From Sceloporus undulatus (taxonomy: Eukaryota; Chordata; Lepidosauria; Squamata; Phrynosomatidae), in assembly GCF_019175285.1 (NCBI RefSeq), contig NC_056524.1, forward strand, positions 146,172,948 through 146,236,947: 64,000 nt of DNA, written 5' to 3'. This document shows positions 23,001 to 36,700 of the stretch, piece after piece. Both the position numbers and the translations under genes were made by a program. Positions within the stretch are counted from its first letter, which is position 1, and every line of letters starts with the position of its first letter. The notes under the pieces are model-generated. The model saw only the letters and a list, made by a program, of their open reading frames with translations. It was not told the DNA's origin and did not search any database.

Positions 23001-26000
23001 GTTTATACTTCACTTTCCTTTCTCCCTGATAGTACAACCTCGAGGAACTCTATTCCCAAGCTCCTCTCTCCCCCAACATATCAACCCTTGGATAACCATT
23101 TCACAGCTGCAATCCCATCACCCTCTCCATACACACTACTTATTCTGAAAGCCATTCAATCTGCCTTTCCAAAATCCCCCATAATTCTCTATTTTATAGT
23201 CTATCATTCTACAGTACATACTATGAACTCCTTTTTTAACCTTTATGACAGAACCCCTATACACTGGTTCTGACAGCCCTCTAGGGGCATGGAAATGTAT
23301 TTTGGAGCCTTCCTAGGCCACTACAGGGCATTTTGATGCAAAAGTTTTGTTTGCACAAAATTGCAAAATATCGTTTTGACTACTTGGGGTTCAGAGGGGC
23401 TCCAGATATGGTGGAAATGTCCTTCACAACCCCAAGAAGTCATTTTCAGCATTTTGGAACAACAACAAAAATGGCCCTGAGGGGTGCATGTGGCCTGCTG
23501 GCTGTAGTTTCCCCACCTTTGATTTAGGCCAATACAATGGGAACTGATAACATTAATTAATCTTCATTAATTATCTTCATATTTCTTGAGGAAACTGGTG
23601 CATGTGGCCTTTTTGATCTGCAGTATCTCCAGAGTACTCTCTACATTTGTAATAGAGTGTAATTCCTTCTGTGTGAGACAACATCCAATATTAACCAGAT
23701 GGGAATAATTTCAGATATAGCACTGGAAATGGCTTCTCCTATGGCCCTTCTTGACTATGGCATTGCAGCTCTCCCTCCTGTGCTAGGGTCAGAGCATTTT
23801 GACTTTAGTCTCATTAAAGTCTCATTTAAGATTCATCCAAGGATCATCCCAGGCCTACTTGTAGGGGAAGAGTTACCAACATCTTGTTTGTTTGAATGTT
23901 TTAGCATTTTTATAACAGGTGAGTAAGTTGAGTGGTCTAGTTATCTCCATAGAAGCTGTATAAAAACAAAATAATCTGCCAACATTTGATTTTCTCTATT
24001 CTAATAACTGGAAGACATGTTGTGTGATTAATAATACTGAATGGATTATCTTTTTTGTTTGTTTTTGTTGACATTTTATAACATCACTCTCTCTCTGTTT
24101 CAGAAACTGACTTCCCCTACGCTGTCTGTAAATAGTGATGGTTTCATCCCTATGCTTGCTAAGCTTGATGACTGTATTGCTTATATTACATCACATGTAA
24201 GTCCTGCTCACTTACGTCCTTGTTTATGCTATTTATGATACATAATCTTGTATTTCATTGATTTCTATCTTGAGGAAATCGGGTGATAGTAGAACAGAGT
24301 ATCTGTCAGCTGCTATGTTCTTTCAGTATCTCTTGCTATTTAACAAAAAGTATAAGAAATAAAATATCCTCTGATATTTTAAGAAATGCAGTTATTTTTC
24401 ATGATATCCCTTTTAAAACTTTTATTCAGAAAAGGTAAATTTACAGTTTATTAATTTTTAAAATATGTTTTGTAAAGACAAAGATTTGCAAAAATAAGGG
24501 CATAGAGCTTTGACTGGTTAGACATAAGGTGTCAGGAATAATCAATTTTGGAAAGGATATATGCAGGAGTGCTGATGGTTTCTGCCCTCTCATCCCCCCC
24601 CCCCCCCCCCCAAAAAAAAACCATTCTGAACTGTCTTGATTATTCCTTACACCTTATGTCAGGAATAGACACTGCCTTTAGACACTTTACAAATGTTGTA
24701 AAACCAATCATGATTCTCAAGTCTCATAAAATGGTTATTTTCTAGATTTAATTCTTCTGAAACTCTGCTTTAATGATAAAATAAAATGAGTGAGAATTAC
24801 AACCACATGCTGAGGGCATACTGTAACCTGAACTATATGGATCTCACATAGGAGAAGTTGGATAGTTAAATTGTTGGGCATGTTGCAGCGGACTGAACTG
24901 AATTATTTTCTTTTTTAGCTAGAATTTTGCTTGTGTATGTATATTGTGCCTTCAGATCACCTGTCAACATATGGTCACCCCATTAATTTCATATTAGTAT
25001 ATGAATACTTAGAGGCAATATTGCCACTTCCTTCCTCTTAAATATACCCTACAGCACTTGCTATTCATTGAGATTTTTTGATGATTTTTGCTAAGGAGGA
25101 ACACGCATTTGAAGCATAAATGTTCATTGTGTCCCTTGTTTTTTGTTCTTAGCTCTTGTTTAAAACACCTTTATCTTTTCTTTCAGCCAGACTTTAGGGA
25201 CTATCCTGTATATTTAGCAAAGTTTAAACATTGCCTTTCTAAAGCAGTGCACCTCATGAAAACATACACTGTGCATACACTGCAGAACCTGACAAACCAA
25301 TTAATTAAAAGGGTAAGTTGGAGCAACAAGGATGGCATTAATTTGTGTAAAATGGATAATAAACTTGTATTAAAATCTAAAACTCTGAGTATCTTATGAA
25401 CAGGTGTTTTCCCAGCAGACAGGGTCCCAACCTCCTGTATTCCGGGTTAAGCTCCTCCTATTCGCTCCTGTAGGCAGGGACAGTAAACAAAAAACGACCC
25501 CCTATATAGGGAGGAGTTAGCCCCCCCCCTGGGCCCCAGTCTTGTTCCTGCCTATTCTCCTAGCAGGATGTGTCTCTTCGAGCCAGCGAAGTTTTTCCTT
25601 TCTCCAAAAGCGGTTTGAGAGTTTTGTTGGCCTTCCCTTCTTCTCCTCTCTCCTGCCTTTCCCCACTTCCTTGGTGGTGGCTATGGCAGAGGACCCCAAG
25701 AGCACTGGTTAAGAGTCATTCTTAGCTCAGGCTTCCCTAGCTCAGGGTCTGCTGGCTCAACAGAGGGAGCTGGCTTCAGAGGGAGATCCAGTAGGAGGTG
25801 TTTGCTGTTGCTCTGCAACTTCTTCACTACAGCCACTCCAGTCCTTTTCTTCTCTTCGTTTTCTCTTGCTGCCTTGGAAGCATGAAGAAAGACTTAATAT
25901 GGCAAGGGCTCCCAGGACTGGAGAAAGGTCTTGGCTTTGCCCATGACTCTCTCTCTCTCCTCCAAAGCTGCCCCCCTTTCATGGTGGGAGCACAGGAGAT

Positions 26001-27683
26001 TTCTGCAAACAGCATTGCATCACATGGGAGCCGTGGGAACAGATGATGAGGGATATCCCCTCCATGTCTCTGTTTCTCCACATCACCTCTGCCCAGCCTG
26101 TTTAGGGCCAGGGATCAGTGAGGAAACTGGCCAGAAGTTATGGAAACTTCTCTTCTCATCATCTCTGCCCAGCCTATTAGGGTCAGGGTTCAGAGGGCAG
26201 GCCAGCCAAAAGCCATGGCAAAGGATTTCTCTGCATCACCTCTGCCCAGCCTAAAACAGGGCCAAGGTCAGAGAGGCAAGCCAGCCAGAAGACACAGGAG
26301 AAAGGTGAGTACCAGGGGCCCTCTCTCTCCAGCCACCAAAGAACCTTTGCCAGATCTAATGCCCTCACTCAGGGCAGGCATTGCCATGAGGCCTCTGCCA
26401 TGGCCATAGCAGGCACTATGCCTAGCATAAGGTTTGGGACTCTGCCAGGAGGGCAGATGGGGGCATAAACCCTTGGTCTCTCTCTTCTTTCCCATCTCTG
26501 GCCCCAACGGCACCCAGGACCCCAACAGATGTGGGGGATCCTATTGCAGACTGGGAAACACATGGTGGTGTTGTCAGGGCTCCTGCACATTCCTTTTGAA
26601 TTCTTATAATGAAATGATGTGTAAGGAGGCAGAGGACTCCTCTATGTTGTACAGCTGCATGGCTGTAAAGGAAGCTAGACTTGGCCCAGCAGGAGCTGAA
26701 GCTTCTAACTCTAAAATGGTCTTTTTTGGCTGCCACAGAGCATCCCACAAAAAAGCACAAAATAGCTTCATGTCCTCCGCAGAGAGAGCATGGCCTCTGC
26801 CACCCACTTCCAAACAGAGGCTGGAGGGCCATCTATTGGTTATGCCGATTGGCAAATAATTTCCTCCATTTCTGTGTTGGAACTTGCAAATCCACATTTC
26901 TTTTTGTCTAAATAATATCTCTGATATAATTGTCTATATAGAAACCATCCTATATTTCAATTTTCTTCCTTCATCCTCTCATATGATTTAATTTCACCTT
27001 TTTCATCAATTAAATCTCTGTATTTTATCCAGACTGTTTCTCTTTTAGGATCTACATTGTATAGGGCCTCATGTGGTGAGAGCCACATTGGACATTTAGG
27101 AGATATTCTATTCTTGTATTTCTTCCAAATAGACATAATCAAAGCTCGGATGTAATGATTATTAAAATTTCTATTTACACTTAATTTGTTATAAAATAAA
27201 TAACTGTGCCATCCGAACCTCATATCAGTACTTTCTAGCTTTAGTAATTTTTCATTAGTTTTTCTAAGGTGTTCTAGTTAACCCTTATCTGATGTTACTA
27301 AAATTCAGTTCCTTGATTTACCTTACTACTCGCTTGGCTTGTTATTGACTGAGGCCCAGGGGGGCTAGCACCTCCCTATATACGGGGCCGGTTTTTTGTT
27401 TATTGTCCCTGCCTACAGGAGCGAATAGGAGGAGCTTAACCCAGAATACAGGATGTTAAGACCCTCGGCTGCTGGAAATGAATGTATCACGGGTAAGTAC
27501 AAACGTTAGTTTTCTTGACTGTGATTCTTGAATAATATTTTAATGTCATATTAAATAATTATTGTGCATCTAAGGCTGCTTTTGAGAGAGCTCAGCAATT
27601 AATACTCTTGCCAGGATGAGCACTTCTCTGACATGTAGCTTATTTGTTTGAATAATTTGGACACTCTTGACAGTCCCATTTGG

Positions 27684-27722
<39 letters not shown>

Positions 27723-30700
27723 TATGGTATTTCAGCCCTAAAGGCTCTCATTGCGGCTTACAATTATTATTATTTTTAATTAGACAGTTCCCTGCCCTCA
27801 GGCTTACAATCTAAAAAGACACAACACAAAAGGACTGTTACATAGGTTCAGCGCTCATATTTCAAGGCAGACAAAGTACACATGGGGATCTTCGCAGCCC
27901 TTTTTTCCTTTGTTTTCTATGAATTGGACATGTATCTCTAACTAAGCCCTGTAAATACAGTTGCAGGAGAAGATTTTAAGAAGGATGTAGGCAAGTTGGA
28001 GCGAATCCCAAGAAGGATAACAAGGACAATAAAAAGTATGGAGAGCAAACCTGTGAGGAGCTGGGCATGTTCAGCTAGGCGAAGAGAAAACTGTGGGGTG
28101 ACATGATTACACTCTACCTCAAGAGCTGTCACAGAGAAGAAGGGGCAGGCCTGTTTTGTGCTGCCCCAGGGGGTAGGACCAGGTCTAATGGTTTGAAACT
28201 TCAAACCAAAGGATAGTCTTTGATTCAACATTAAAAGGAAGGTCTTGACAGTAGACAGTAAGTGGTTCAGCAGGGAAACATACAGCTAGTGGGATGTCCT
28301 CTGGATATCTTGAATAGGAGTCTGGGGACCTACCTGCTCGGGATACTTTAATTGGAGAGCCTTCATTGAGCAGGACTTGGACTCAGGTGTCCATGATGCC
28401 CATCTGTGATTCTGCAAAAATACCTTATTTGGCCAACTGAAAAAGCAGTGGAAGAATGAAAGAAGGCAAAATCCCACAAACAATGTGATGGTCCAAAACC
28501 TTTTATTTCTTAAAAAGCCCAATGTACAGTCCACCTGCCCATATGTGGGCTTGCTGTTTGCAGACTTGAGCTCATGTGGACGGCAAGCCCAGAGGGACAA
28601 ATGGTGTGCACTCCTGCATGTACAGGAGCATGTCGCCATTGAAATCAACGGGTTTTGAGATCCCACTGTATTTTCCCCATATATGGAGGGTCTGGAAGGG
28701 ATCCCCTGCATATACAAAGGGCCCACTGTACTTTGGCCTTCACACCAATAGGCTTCTTTGGGAGCTTTTAAAAAATAGGGGGGGGGGGAAGCAACATCTA
28801 CTATGTATGTGATAACTGAGACAACACATAAAACATCTATGAAACACATTTCTTAAAAATTAAATTGTTTCTATTATACAGTACATATATATTTCTATTA
28901 TCCTTGTAAATATATGGTGGTGAGTGGAAATCAACCGCAAAAGGAGCATGTCCCTTTTTTTTTTACAACCTCTGTTTGTAGAGGAGGCATGCCCTAGTGA
29001 ATAAAGCAGCCTGATATATGTTGCACTATATCAGCATTATCTCAAAAGTTTCTGGTGTTGCTTAACATTTACATTCAGTTCGTATCATGAGCAATTTTAG
29101 AGAAATACTATATTTGTCTCTTTCTTCTAGGATCCTTCTGTGGCACCAAATTCAGATAATGCCTTCACTTTATTTTATGTAAAGTTCAGAGCAGCTGCTC
29201 CCAAAGTCAGAGTAAGTATGATTGGATAGGTGGTTAACAATAAATTTAACATATTTCTTTCAAGAATCTTGCCAAGCTCAGTCTCCTTTCACAAGACAGA
29301 GCAAAGACATCATCATAGGCATGTGTATACTCTTGATATCAGTAAACTTTCTCAAATTTGTGCATCTGAAATTGTCATTAGACTGGAGGCTTATTTCCAA
29401 TAAAACCTTAGTATTTAAATATGAAATGGTAGATCAATTTGGAATCTGGGTGCTTTCCAGGGAAAGGCTTCACTACATGCACAGCACAAGGGAAACATTT
29501 TTCTGTTGCAGTTGCATGTACTACTTTGAGACCAAGGATGTTGAGTAAACATCAGACATACACAATTCTGTCACTATCCTATATATATAGCAATACAGCT
29601 GTTCAGGCTTACCCTTGTAGACACCCATGAAATGCCCACAAAAATGGCTAGTTTTCTCTTCCTGTTTTCTGAGCTCCGAAGGCAACAGCTATACAGAAGT
29701 AGTGGCTGCTTGCTCTGCCCCACGACCAGGTCAGTGACTCAGCAGAAGTCCTACCCTTTTAGAGCATGCATTCAAGGAGAGCACACTGCCAAAAACAGTC
29801 ATGCACACAAGCCTCCGAAGAGTTCAGGGAAACAGTGAGTTCTGACACACACACACCAAATATAAGCTCACTTTCTTTTCTTTCATAGACTGAGCTCTAA
29901 AGACTGAGACAGCAGCTATTTAGAGTTTGTGGCTTTTAGCTGTGCCCCCAACTAAGTCCTGAACTTAACTTAATAAAAATGTAAAGGTCAACCCAAAGTA
30001 TTTTCTGGATGTACACAGTGGTCACCCCATGTGTGCTTTTGCTGAAAAGGAGGCATTTTCTTTCCTTGTAGCAATCATCTGTCTCTGCAGAGAGGGCAGA
30101 AGAAATGAGTATAGTCCTTATTGACTTTGCTTGTATTTTGAAAGTCCTGGTAAAGTTTGATGTGAATTTTTATTAATAAAATGATTGTGTGTTTCTGATT
30201 TGAATTACTCATTTCTTTAGTAATCATATATCCCCTTTTCTCCTGAAAAATACCATGAGTAAAGTTTAAAGTAGGAATTAACTACAGCTGTGTTTAAAAT
30301 AATTTCTTATTAGACGTAAAAACCTCAATTACAAACACATTTTATCTATATGTTTGAAATACACATATGCAAGCAACAACAAAACTCTGAACAATACTAA
30401 ACAACAAAAGCAAACAATATTTAGCACCCTCCAACACCTGTTTCTTCATATTAGTTCTACTACTGCAAATTCAGAGCAACCAATCTAGCACTATAAAGTT
30501 AAACAAGCATACTTGTTTCACAAATACGTATTTCAGAAATAATATCATCTGAATACAGCAGCAGCGGTTGTCCAGGCCTGCTCCTCCCTCTCATCTGCAC
30601 CAGCCTTTCAGTAAAGGGAAGGCCAGCTCGCTAGCTGCTCCCAGGGTAACAAGGTCCAAAGAGAGCAGCAACTGAGAACCCTCTTACCCATGCCAGCCTT

Positions 30701-33700
30701 GCACCAAAAACTGTTGCAGACGAGAGGTTTCTCAGTTGCTGTTCCCAAAATAACCAGGTATAAAGGGAGAAGTTTCTCCATGATGAGGAAGGACTCTCAT
30801 TTGCTGGGCTGAAGAGTGCCAAAGCTCACTTCCCACATTTCTCCCAAGTGAGGAGGGATGCTCAGTCTGAGAGAGGCAAAGGACTCTTGAAAAACCGAGC
30901 CTGGATACTTTCCCCTCCCCTGCAGAGACATGCCCTCCCCACACAGCTTCAGGTCATCCCTCCACCCCAGATACACACAAACATTGTTTCTCTTCCTACC
31001 TCTTCTCTCAACTGTTCCAGTGAAAGAAAGCAGGGGCAGCAGCACACCTCCAACCTGCCAGCCAAGTCCCAGCAAAGTTCACAAAGCTTAAGCAGGGCCC
31101 CAGATGTGACATCTCCTTTTTGCAGGGGTTTCTCATCCACTACCACATGCTCTAATGCCTCACCTCAGTCTGTCTGTCCCAAATAGTATTAAATATCGGA
31201 ACATCCTCTAATATAGTTATTAATCCACCTCTAGTTTGATATAATAGTAGGCACCAGCATGAGCAAACACGTTTGTTATGGCATTAATAGTGACACCAGT
31301 GCCCTCTGACAGAGAAGGCTAAATGTCTCACAAAACTAGCATTGAACCAGGGCAGTTAAATTAGTCTCAAACTGCTCAAACTGGATTATTTCTGCAGCGT
31401 ATTTTGGACCTGAAAGAAAAACGCTGGTAGCATGAGCTTTCATATATTTCATCCTACTTCTGTGCATCTGAAGAAGTAGGCTCAAAAGCTCATTCTATCG
31501 GTTTCTTTCAGTCAGTCTCAAAGGTGCTACAAGGTCCCTTTGCATATTGATTTTCCAGACTAATACAGCTACGACTTTGAATTCAACTTTTCATTTGTTA
31601 TCCCAAACTACACATCGAATAATATGCTCTGAGAGCTAACCTAGACCGCCTCTTATTTTTTCATCTTGTAATAGCTTAAATCTCTCCCTTGCCAGATAAA
31701 AGATTATGATGATGATAATAATAATAATAATAATAATAACTTTATTTATATACCGCTTTTCCAGCAAGATCAAAGCGGTTTACAGATTCAATCAAAATAT
31801 AAATGTATCACATCATACCACAATATAATAGCAATTACAGATACAAATTCCAATAAAAGATTTTAAAAACAGCATATAAAACAGTCATAAACTCTATCTG
31901 TCATAATTAAACATCTTGAGGTAAACTTCTATTAGGGAATAATTTCTTTATAAGGAGTCAGGAGGATATGCTAGCCGGAAGAGATGAGTTTTCAATGCCT
32001 TCTTAAAGGCATCCAAGGTAGAACTAAGTTGAATCTCTTCCAGGAGTTTATACCAATGTATAGGAGCTGTCGCTGTGAATGCTCTCTGGTGAGTTGCTGC
32101 TAGTCTCACCCTGGGGTACTCGAGTAAGAGCTTCCATGTTGTTCTGAGAGTGCGGGGCGGATTGTGTGGGGAGAGGCGTTCCCTCAAGTAACTCAGGCCC
32201 AAGCCATGTAGGGCTTTATAAGTAATAACCAACACTTTGTATTGAGCCCAGAAGCTAATTGGCAGCCAGTGAAGAGATCTTAATACAGGTGTTATGTGGT
32301 CTGACCTTGAAGTTCCAGTGACCAATCTGGCTGCAGCGTTTTGAACTAGCTGAAGCTTCCAAACCTGGTACAAAGGTAGCCCCATGTAGAGCACATTACA
32401 GAAATCTAACCGAGAGGTTACCAGCGCGTGTACTACTGTTTCAAGGTCCTTTCGGTCCAGGCAGGGACGCAGTTGGCGTATCAGCCAAAGCTGGTACCAA
32501 GCACTCCTGGCCATCACATCCACTTGTGATGATAGCTGTAGGGATGAGTCCAGGAGTACTCCCAAACTGCGAACTCTGTCCTTTAGGGGAAGTGTGACCT
32601 CATCCAGGACTGGATCACAAATTCCACTGTCTGGACTTGGGGTACCTATCACGAGTACCTCTGTTTTCTCTGGATTCAGCTTGAGTTTGTTTTCCCTCAT
32701 CTAGCCCATTACTGACTCCAGACAGGCATCCAGAGGAGAGATGCCATGCTTAGTCACTGTATCAGTCGGAGACATGGATAGATAGATCTGGGTGTCATCA
32801 GTGTACTGATAACACCGTGCTCCATGTTTCCGGATGATCTGTCCCAGCGGCTTCATGTAAATATTAAATAGCATGGGGGACAGAATGGCGCCCTGAGGGA
32901 CGCCAAATGTCAGCTCTTTTACGAGAACAACAACCCCTCAGCCTCACCATCTGGAACCTTCCCGAGAGGTAGGACCAGAGCCACTGGAGCTCAGTGCCCC
33001 CAATGCCTAAGTCTCCCGCGTTCCAAAAGGATACCATGGTCGATGGTATCGAAGGCCGCAGAGATGTCCAAGAGCACCAACAGGGTCACACTTCCCCTGT
33101 CGATACCCAGACAAAGATCATCAACTAAGGCGACCAGGGCAGTCTCAACTCCGTATCCCACCCTGAAGCCAGTTTGAAATGGGTCCAGATAATCGGTTTC
33201 ATCCAAGACAGCATGGAGTTGAAAGGCGACTGCCCTCTCAAAGATGACACATTTTTCTGCCATTGTTAACATGCACATAATTTAATATAATAACAGATTG
33301 AAATAAAACCAACATTTTAGGCAAAACATTAATCTTGATTGTAGATATCCTACCCAATACTTAGTGGTTAAGACGTTGACTCTGGCGAGTGCAAAGTCAA
33401 CAGTTCAGGTGAAGGTGTGAGCTCCCATCACTAGTCCCAGCTTCTGCCAACCTAGCAGTTCAAAAGCATGTAAATAGGTACCACTTTGGTGGGAAGGTAG
33501 CAACGTTTTCTGTGCAATCGTGCTGCCCCCATGATCACAGAGTTGTCTTTAACAATACTGGCTCTTTGGCTTAGTAATGGAGATTAGCACTACCCTCTAC
33601 AGTCAGACATGACTAGCCAAACTTTTCGAAAGGGGAACCTTTACCTAACTTAGCCTTTTCCATTTCTGCAAGTCATTTTTGACTTCGTTCCATACTTTAA

Positions 33701-36700
33701 CATCTGGTATCATCTCTCAAATATCTCTCAGGTAAAACCCTTGCTTGATCTTCGTGTACAATAGACTGCAAAGCTTTTCAGTCTCTTCACCCAATTTCAG
33801 TTTTTATTAATGGTGCATGTTTACAGCTGCTCAGAACTGAAAAAAGTAAGTCAAGGTGCTCAGGGGATCTTCTAGGAATATTAACAACTTCGCTAGAGCT
33901 AAGAGCAACAATATATTATCTGCCTAGATGCATGTAATATTTGATGTACTTTTGGATGGGCACAGGAGAGTACTGTTTTAACTCTTTTCTCCATTTTTCC
34001 TTAGGCACTTATTGAGCAGATAGAGCAGCGATCTGAGAAAATGCCAGAGTGAGTATGCAGAAACTTAAATCAATTTCAAAGATTGTGTCTTGTACTGAAA
34101 AATATTAGTCTGTTAGTCTTCAGCAGGGCCTAACTCAAGATAGCTTTTTCTTTCATGTATGGGTCCCCCCCCCCCAAAGGGACAACATAGAGAGGGTGAT
34201 ATTCTCTGGATGGTTTGAGGAACAATCCACACAATCCCTCATGCCAGGAGATTGATGCAGAAGTCCAAAGTTCTTTACCATTTCATATGTTGACTTCTCT
34301 CTTCCTCGCCAGTATTTAATTTCCTTCCTTGCCAACCAGCTCAGTTTTCTTCCTTCTTTTTTTCTTTTTTCTTTTTTCTTTTTTAATTTTTTAAATTTTA
34401 TTTTTTATAGGTTTTGTAATATGATATTTGACTGATCCAGGTACCTTGGACTATGAAGTATCTGCTGTTGAATGGTTTTCACTCATTTTTGGTTGCAGCA
34501 GAGCCAGGGAGGTCTGGGAATCCTGGTTTCCACCACTCTTTGTGCTATAACAAATCCTCTTCCCCCACTTAAAACATATGCCATAGCATTGCTGATCCAG
34601 TTTAATCGCTGCACTCTGGTGATAATAAATGACTACATGCCTACAGTGGAGAAGAAATCCCAAATTAGAAACCTATGGCCTGAACTGGAATCATACACTG
34701 CTAATTTCATATTTTGGAACCCAAATACATTTGTAGTCCTGGAGGGAGATTTGAATGCTATATTGGGCCCCAATGACTATACCCTATTCACCCAGCACAA
34801 ATGCCCTCCTCCTAAATTTGAGGATGATGGAACTCACCTGATGTTCAAAAGATAAGAAATCAAATTTTGCTGGCCTATGTGTGGCTCAGTCTCCAGACTA
34901 AATCTTTTTATCCTGAATGGTTCTCTGACAATTGACTGTCCAGCTGAATTCACTTATCTCTTGGCATCCAGAATTTGCTCTATTGAGTAGATAATCATTT
35001 CTAGGGACCTTCTACCCTATGCCAAGGACCTAGAAGTTATGCCCAGGGTTGAAAGTGATCATTTTCCAATTTCGCTACACTTAAGCAACTTTCACTCACT
35101 CAGGAGACACATACCAAAGATTGCTATCAATTCTTTAATGCTATTAGGAAGGACGTAAAGTCAAATGTTTTACTGAAATCAAAACATACTACCTCCATAA
35201 CACTCCCCTGACCTAACAGGCTTGCAATTCTATTAAAAAAAGATAATAATATTTGGCATGAGTTGTTTTTGAGAAACCCATTCTGGATAATCACAGCATT
35301 CCTTTCCAAGTTTGTGCAGACTGTTTAATAATCTGTTCTGTGATTATTTTTTTCTGGTGTTCACATAAAACTGACTGGTCAGTAGTTGTTTAGGCCCTCA
35401 GTTTTGAGCAAACACAGAATTCATCAGGGAGAGTGCCCATTAAATCAAGAAGTGTTCTGTACCTTGAAGAATTGCAATGGAAATGCCAAGTTATAGAATC
35501 ATAGATGTTCACAGACTCTCTGTTTAATGACCTGTTCACATCTTGCATGAATTTCAAAATAAAGTATCTTTCAGTAAATGGAATTATTGGTGTAGAAAGT
35601 CACAGTGCATTTTTGCAATTGCCAATTTTGATGAAAGTTTTAATATACATGCATTGAAGGCCTATGGTCCTAATCATGCCTCACTAGCCACACAGACCAT
35701 TGTGTGCTGTGCTGATAAACATGTTGAAACACCTCAATATTTGCCAGAAACACCTTACCTTTTAATGCAAGGCACATTAAAAAAAGGTCCAGAGGAGCTC
35801 CATACTGGGTGGAAATACCATCCATATCGCCTAGATGACATTTTGGGGCAAAAATATTTTGGACCCACAGGGTCCTGGGGGCCACATGCAGCCCATGAGC
35901 TGCACTTCACAGGCACTTCATTGTCAGTAAATCCAGATTTATGCAGGATAGAAGAAGACGGATTGTTAACTTTAGATTCCACATTTGTTCCCAAAAGTTG
36001 ATACTTAAATACATGAGTCAAACAATTCACTCACTTACATTTTGCCCTAATCTTTAATACCGTTTGGAGGGGAAATATATGGAGGATGATTAAATTTACT
36101 TGAAAAGGACTGTGCTGATTCATTGTACAGAAATGGTATTTATTTTTTTCATTAAAAAAACAATCATAGAATCATAGAGTTGGAAGAGACCACAAGGGCC
36201 ATCCAGTCCAACCCCCTGCCATGCACGAAATCTAAATCAAATCATCTCTGACAGATGGCCATCCAGCCTCTGTTTGAAGACCTCTAAGGAAGAAGACTCC
36301 ACCGCACTCCGAGAGAGTTTGTTCCACTATTGAACAACCCTTACTGTCAGGAAGTTCCTCCTAATGTTGAGATGGAATCTCTTTTCCTGCAGTTAGCATC
36401 CATTGTTCTGGTTTCTAGTCTCTGGAGCAGCAGAAAACAAGCTTGCTCCCTTCTCAATATGACATCCCTTCAAATATTCAAACAGGGCTATCATATCACC
36501 TCTTAACCTTCTCTTCTTCAGGCTGAACTTCCACAGCTCCCTAAGGCGTTCCATATAGGACATGGTTTCCAGACTCTTCACTATTTTAGTTGCCTTCCTT
36601 TGGACACGCTCCAGTTTCTCCACATCCTGTTTGAATTGTGGTGCCCAGAACTGGACACAGTATTCCAGGTGAGGCCTGACCAAAGCAGAATAGAGCGCCA

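Larger units (their letters stand above)
25403..27480. mobile_element. Long-inverted-repeat retroelement remnant, DIRS-like (broken)
   Basis: The left ~140 bp (25403-25545) and the right ~135 bp (27345-27480) are strong inverted repeats, sharing for example CTCCTCCTATTCGCTCCTGT and GCAGGGACA.TAAACAAAAA. Long inverted ends with a retroelement-like interior fit a DIRS-type or non-autonomous derivative; a large-TIR DNA transposon is the alternative. No intact enzyme was found. An L1 piece (26865-27300) and a short tandem repeat (26081-26310) lie inside. Treated as a fossil. Confidence 0.55.

Noticed and set aside
32991-33278. Host gene encoding an RT-like protein
   Set aside because: Part of the L2 LINE, with the usual 3' UTR and ATT tail.
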